A DNA stretch of 42,529 nt. Source: Kiritimatiellia bacterium (GTDB lineage Bacteria > Verrucomicrobiota > Kiritimatiellia > RFP12 > UBA1067). Both the position numbers and the translations under genes were made by a program. The stretch is taken from assembly GCA_017563185.1 (NCBI GenBank), contig JAFXIL010000061.1, forward strand, positions 1-42,529. The letters are read 5' to 3'. The notes beneath the pieces were generated by a model, which had not been told where the DNA came from, did no database searches, and was given only the letters and a program-made list of their open reading frames with translations. Below, piece by piece: positions 38,796 to 42,529 of this stretch (positions within the stretch are counted from its first letter, which is position 1; every line of letters starts with the position of its first letter).

Positions 38796-41700
38796 TCAGC
38801 GAACGATGATGAAAGTACCGGCGTACATGTAAAGGCCGTCGTCTTTCTTAATGATGGAAAAACGCCGTTCTTTGTCGCCGCACACGAACTTGAGCCCCTC
38901 AAGATTTTCTGGAGCGGTCTCCCAGCTGACGATCGGCGTCTTGGTCGAGGCTTTCCATCCGCCCAGCTTGACCTTGACCGTCGCGTCGTCAGCGAACTTG
39001 AGCGTGTGGTCGCCTCCCGTGAACGCCGAGACGCGCGGCAGCGCGTTCGTCCGCGACGAGAGGTCGATCGTCGAACCGTCCTGCATCGTGCAGCCGTAGA
39101 AGTAGTCGTGCTCGGACGGCTTGAACGCACCGTAAACATTCAGCGCCGCCGTGCCGCTGTTGTTGTTGAAGTTGTACGCCACCTCGTAGTCATGTACGCT
39201 CAGATCGGTGCCGATATTCAGCGCGCAGCCGACAATGAAGTCCACGGTCCGCGCGTCGCAGGCGGAGGTAAGCGTCTGAAACCAACCGCCGGAGGTGATC
39301 TTGATCTTGCCCGGGCCCTGCGGCGCCAAGTCCTGGAACTTGAGGTTCTTCGCATTCGCGATGGCGACTTCAAGCGTATGTCCGTTCAGGGCGAAATCTC
39401 CGTATTGAATGTTGAAGTCGCCGGTGGTGGTAAGATAAGAATCGGCTGTAAGGCTCGTTGCGCCGTTGAACAGCGTCGTGGAACCCTTCACCGTGCCGCC
39501 GTTGAACACCACCGTCGTGTAGCCGAAACCGTGATACCCGTTGATGTCGAGCGTCGCGCCGCCATCGACGGTGACGCGCTGCGCACTGACGTTCGCCGTT
39601 CCGTTTCCGCCCAGTGGCCAGTTTGCGGGCTCTGCCGCGTACGTCAGCGTCCCCGCCGCGACCTGCGTGCCGCCCGTGAATGCCTGGTACGCCTTCTTCA
39701 CGACAAAGGTTCCAGGTCCTGTCTTCACGAACTTCAGATTGCCCGTGAGCGCCATCTTCGTGCTGGTCGTCGTTGCGTCCTGCGGAACTTCCACTTCAAG
39801 CGATCCGACCTGCTCTGCGGAGTTCGTCACGGTGAACACATTGACGCCGCCGGCCAGCACGGCGGGCAGCTTGAGGAGTCCGCCGTTGGCGTCGAACACC
39901 GTCCCGTCTCCCACCGCAAGCGATTCCGTCCTCGTGAAGTCGAAGGTCGCGCCTGCGGCGTTCGTGAACTTGTTTGTGGCCAGCACGAACGCGGCGGGCG
40001 AAACCGCCGGCGTGACTGCGCAGATCGCGTCGTATTCCGCAGCGGTCGTGAACCGCACCTGCATGTTGCCCGTCACGTTGCCGCCCCACTCGGTGTCCTG
40101 GACGCCGCTCGTGTAGAACTGCCAGCCGTCGTTGACCCACATCGCGTACTCGGGCTCGCCTGCAGCCTTGATGTAGAGGCCATCGTCCTTCACCGCAAGG
40201 GCCTTGCCCTCCACGGCCGCACCGTTCGCCACCAACGCGAAGCCCACCGTCGATCCAGGCGCGGAACCCGAAGGCCACGAGACGAGGCACGTACCGACGT
40301 CGGAACTGCGCTCGCCGATCTCCACGTTGACTGTGACGCCCTCGGCGAACTTGAGCGTGTTGTCGCCGGTTGTAAAAGCGGATGCACGCGGCAGCGGCGT
40401 CGTCCTCGCCGAGAGGTCGATCGTCGAGCCATTCTGCATCGTGCAGCCGTAGAAATAGTCGTGGTCGACGCCGGGCTTGAACGTCCCATACACGTTCAGC
40501 GCCGCCGTGCCGGTGTTGTAGTTGGCACCGAACACCGCCTCGTAGTCGTGTACGCTAAGCGCGGTGCCGAGATTCAACGCGCTGCCGACAATGAAGTCCA
40601 CGTTCCGCACATCGTATGCGGCGTTGGCCGTCTGCATGTAGCCGCCAGAAGTGATTTTGATCTTGCCCGGGCCCTGCGGCGGGCAGTTGTCGAACTTGAG
40701 CGTCTTTCCTACGGCAATGGCGACTTCAAGGGTGTGTCCGTTCAGGACAAGCGGACTGCTGGCGGTTTGCATGTTGAAGTTGCCGGTGGCGTTGAGATAC
40801 GAATCGGCGGTCAAACTCTTTGCGCCGTTGAACTGCGTCGTGGCGCCCCTCACCGTGCCGCCGTTGAACACCACCGTCGTGTAGCCGAAGCCCGTCTTTC
40901 CGTTGACGTCGAGCGTCGCGCCGGCATCGACGGTGACGACCTGCGCGCTGGCATCCTTTGTTCCGTTTTTGCCCAAAGGCCAGTAGGCGGGAGCTGCGTC
41001 GTACATCAGCGTTCCGGAGGCTACCTGCGTGCCACCGGTGTAGGTCTGGCCGGTTTTGGAGAACATGAAAAGCCCATCCCCTTCCGTCACGAGCTTCAGC
41101 ATGTTCGCAAGCGTGATCTGGCTATTGTAGGTCAGGGTTCCCTCCGGAACGACCACGTGCAGCTCGCCCCCGCCGACGGCGTCGGTCACCGTCGTGGCGA
41201 GCCAAGGATCAAGCGTCTTCACGTAGAGCTTGTGACCGGACGTGTTGATCGTGAGGTTCGCCGCCGTCGTCATCACGGAGGCGTACGGCGTCAGGTCGGC
41301 GTCGGTTGCCATCGTGATGCTCGACGAGATGTGTACCTGCGTGTACTTGTTGGGAAGCGCGTCGGGAAGCGCCGTGCCGTCTGCGGCCTTGCACGTCCAG
41401 CTCGAAGTCTCCGCAGGATCGCCTCCGTTCCACACCGCCGTCGCGGGCGCGCCGTCCGCGTCGTGCAGCGCCACCGAAAGGTCGCACACACCGTATCCCC
41501 CCGCCCAAGCCGATGCCGATGCGATGCTGTTGTTGTTCACGACGACGCCCGTCCCGGCGTCGTTCGTGAATTTCCGCCCCAACCTGTCGTTGTAGAGACT
41601 GTAGTACCCTGCTTTGAAGGCGGTCGCATGCACGCCGTCCTCGCCGTTCGTGAAGCGGACGGCCACGCACTTCGCGTACCCGGCCGGCACCTGCATCTCG

Positions 41701-42529
41701 GCGCGGAATTCCGTGATCTCGCCGGTCGTGGAATCAGTGGCCGTGATGATGCGGTTGAAGCATTTCATCTCCTGCATCTGGTCTGAATTGCTGATGGCGC
41801 CGCCGCACGCCTTGCCGAAGATCTCGTGGTTGAAGATGTCCTTGACCCTCAAGCCGGGAAACACAAGCGTGTTGCTGCCGATGATGCTCATGACGCCCAG
41901 CTGCTTGATGCCGTACCCAGCATCATGGTCGCCCGCGGCGACGCCTGTGTTGGTGAAACCGGACGCCACGGCAACGGTGCCGGACGCATCGACCGTGAAC
42001 GGAATAGACGCCGCGTAATGCCCTGTCACATCGCCGTTTTTATTCTTCGGGTTCGCCCTGTACATCGCCTTGACCGCCTTGGCCTGGACGCCGCCCGTCC
42101 CCTGCGACAGTTCCACCACCACGTATTTCGTGTAGGCTCCGTCCGCGCACGCAAGGGCGAAGAACAGTTTCTGCAGCGGCTCGGCGGTGTCGGCGGGATA
42201 ACGCGTCACGGCGTGGCTGTAGGCGTTGACGGCGAAGCGTTCCCCGCCGCCAATTGCCGCACCTTGCATAAGCCCGTAGAACTTGAAGCCCTCCAGTTCC
42301 GACAGCGACACACCGGGGAACACGATCTGCGCCGTGCCGCCGAGATATGAGAATCTGTCGAAGAAATGCGTATTTGCCGCAGGGGTCACAGCCTCCTCCG
42401 TCACTTCGACGTTGTACATCCCGTAGCCGCTCGCCAAGATCCACGTCGGAACACCACCGACCTTGACGTTGCTGTCATCCACCTTGGTGCCGTCGTCCTT
42501 CACGAACCTCATGCCGAGTTCCGTGGTCG
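38796..42529 (-). CDS. Giant secreted beta-helix protein, 5' end outside the window
   Basis: At least 1243 residues, with the frame open through the right edge. The ATG at 42512 is internal, because in-frame TTELG precedes it. The N-terminal part seen holds repeats of the type F.....YLGGTAQIVFPGVSLSEL and YAKCVAVRFTNGEDGVHATAFK. The rest is autotransporter-like beta-helix (FNGGTVRGATT, TADSYL, LNGHTLEVAIA, PQGPGKIKITSGG, DHDYFYGCTMQ.GSTIDLS). Two ~290-aa units recur about 1.36 kb apart and share near-identical DNA stretches, so the duplication is recent. The C-terminus (DGLYMYAGTFIIVR) matches the ends of its modules. The function is probably surface adhesion or display. Confidence 0.85.
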   Translation of the reverse strand, partial: TTELGMRFVKDDGTKVDDSNVKVGGVPTWILASGYGMYNVEVTEEAVTPAANTHFFDRFSYLGGTAQIVFPGVSLSELEGFKFYGLMQGAAIGGGERFAVNAYSHAVTRYPADTAEPLQKLFFALACADGAYTKYVVVELSQGTGGVQAKAVKAMYRANPKNKNGDVTGHYAASIPFTVDASGTVAVASGFTNTGVAAGDHDAGYGIKQLGVMSIIGSNTLVFPGLRVKDIFNHEIFGKACGGAISNSDQMQEMKCFNRIITATDSTTGEITEFRAEMQVPAGYAKCVAVRFTNGEDGVHATAFKAGYYSLYNDRLGRKFTNDAGTGVVVNNNSIASASAWAGGYGVCDLSVALHDADGAPATAVWNGGDPAETSSWTCKAADGTALPDALPNKYTQVHISSSITMATDADLTPYASVMTTAANLTINTSGHKLYVKTLDPWLATTVTDAVGGGELHVVVPEGTLTYNSQITLANMLKLVTEGDGLFMFSKTGQTYTGGTQVASGTLMYDAAPAYWPLGKNGTKDASAQVVTVDAGATLDVNGKTGFGYTTVVFNGGTVRGATTQFNGAKSLTADSYLNATGNFNMQTASSPLVLNGHTLEVAIAVGKTLKFDNCPPQGPGKIKITSGGYMQTANAAYDVRNVDFIVGSALNLGTALSVHDYEAVFGANYNTGTAALNVYGTFKPGVDHDYFYGCTMQNGSTIDLSARTTPLPRASAFTTGDNTLKFAEGVTVNVEIGERSSDVGTCLVSWPSGSAPGSTVGFALVANGAAVEGKALAVKDDGLYIKAAGEPEYAMWVNDGWQFYTSGVQDTEWGGNVTGNMQVRFTTAAEYDAICAVTPAVSPAAFVLATNKFTNAAGATFDFTRTESLAVGDGTVFDANGGLLKLPAVLAGGVNVFTVTNSAEQVGSLEVEVPQDATTTSTKMALTGNLKFVKTGPGTFVVKKAYQAFTGGTQVAAGTLTYAAEPANWPLGGNGTANVSAQRVTVDGGATLDINGYHGFGYTTVVFNGGTVKGSTTLFNGATSLTADSYLTTTGDFNIQYGDFALNGHTLEVAIANAKNLKFQDLAPQGPGKIKITSGGWFQTLTSACDARTVDFIVGCALNIGTDLSVHDYEVAYNFNNNSGTAALNVYGAFKPSEHDYFYGCTMQDGSTIDLSSRTNALPRVSAFTGGDHTLKFADDATVKVKLGGWKASTKTPIVSWETAPENLEGLKFVCGDKERRFSIIKKDDGLYMYAGTFIIVR

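Noticed and set aside
39006-41786. 926-aa open frame on the plus strand opposite the giant secreted protein
   Set aside because: Arg/His/Val-rich shadow of a GC-rich gene with strong repeat structure on the other strand; no domain or start signal.

Overview
The window is GC-rich bacterial DNA. The gene content suggests an anaerobic, glycan- and nucleoside-scavenging member of the Planctomycetes-Verrucomicrobia-Chlamydiae group, most likely a gut Kiritimatiellota-type organism. This is inferred from the mix of genes, not from a marker gene. The supporting genes are HydF ([FeFe]-hydrogenase maturation), a group-X phosphofructokinase, secreted GH20 and DUF5703/GH95-like glycosidases, two large 'PD40 + c-heme + SUMF1' secreted proteins resembling the hydrazine synthase alpha subunit, two large beta-helix secreted proteins, and a Hanks kinase/ECF sigma pair.

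Layout. Positions 1-2600 hold a truncated secreted protein, a small exported protein, intergenic repeats, and a graveyard of broken genes (cysteine desulfurase, AlbA_2/Schlafen-like protein, HsdS). Positions 2716-8132 hold two AAA_14/DUF4143 ATPases on the plus strand. They flank a minus-strand cluster of small membrane proteins and lipoproteins ending in a clear rho-independent terminator. The second ATPase is bracketed by ~57-bp near-identical direct repeats. Positions 8211-15226 are read leftward: a decayed beta-helix gene, a DUF6717-like membrane protein, a 1125-aa HzsA-like/SUMF1 protein, then a Ser/Thr kinase, an ECF sigma factor and a BspA-type LRR protein, with ATGA start/stop overlaps joining two of the pairs. 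Positions 15349-20277 hold hydF, GH20, an rRNA-type methyltransferase and pfk. Positions 20366-28718 hold the GH95-like enzyme diverging from an orphan rtcR, which converges on a second HzsA-like/SUMF1 protein. Positions 28818-32025 are a compact ribose/nucleoside operon (ribokinase, sugar permease, nucleoside hydrolase) comparable in content to the Bacteroides rus locus. Positions 32335-33380 are a second graveyard (DUF262 fragment, truncated PIN toxin with an apparently complete partner, frameshifted XylR-like regulator). Positions 33420-42529 hold two giant secreted beta-helix proteins, each with an internal duplication, and a GntR-LacI regulator between them.

Three sequence-level patterns stand out. 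(1) Many genes start 6-9 nt after an (often extended) -10 box, so their mRNAs should be leaderless or nearly so. (2) Arrays of 7-8-bp tandem repeats, different in sequence at each locus, sit at stop codons inside operons or just after a signal peptide. (3) Copies of a palindrome GGGACTGTCCC lie exactly where gene fragments are broken. None of these involves a recognised mobile-element protein in the window. No tRNA, rRNA or CRISPR array was seen.
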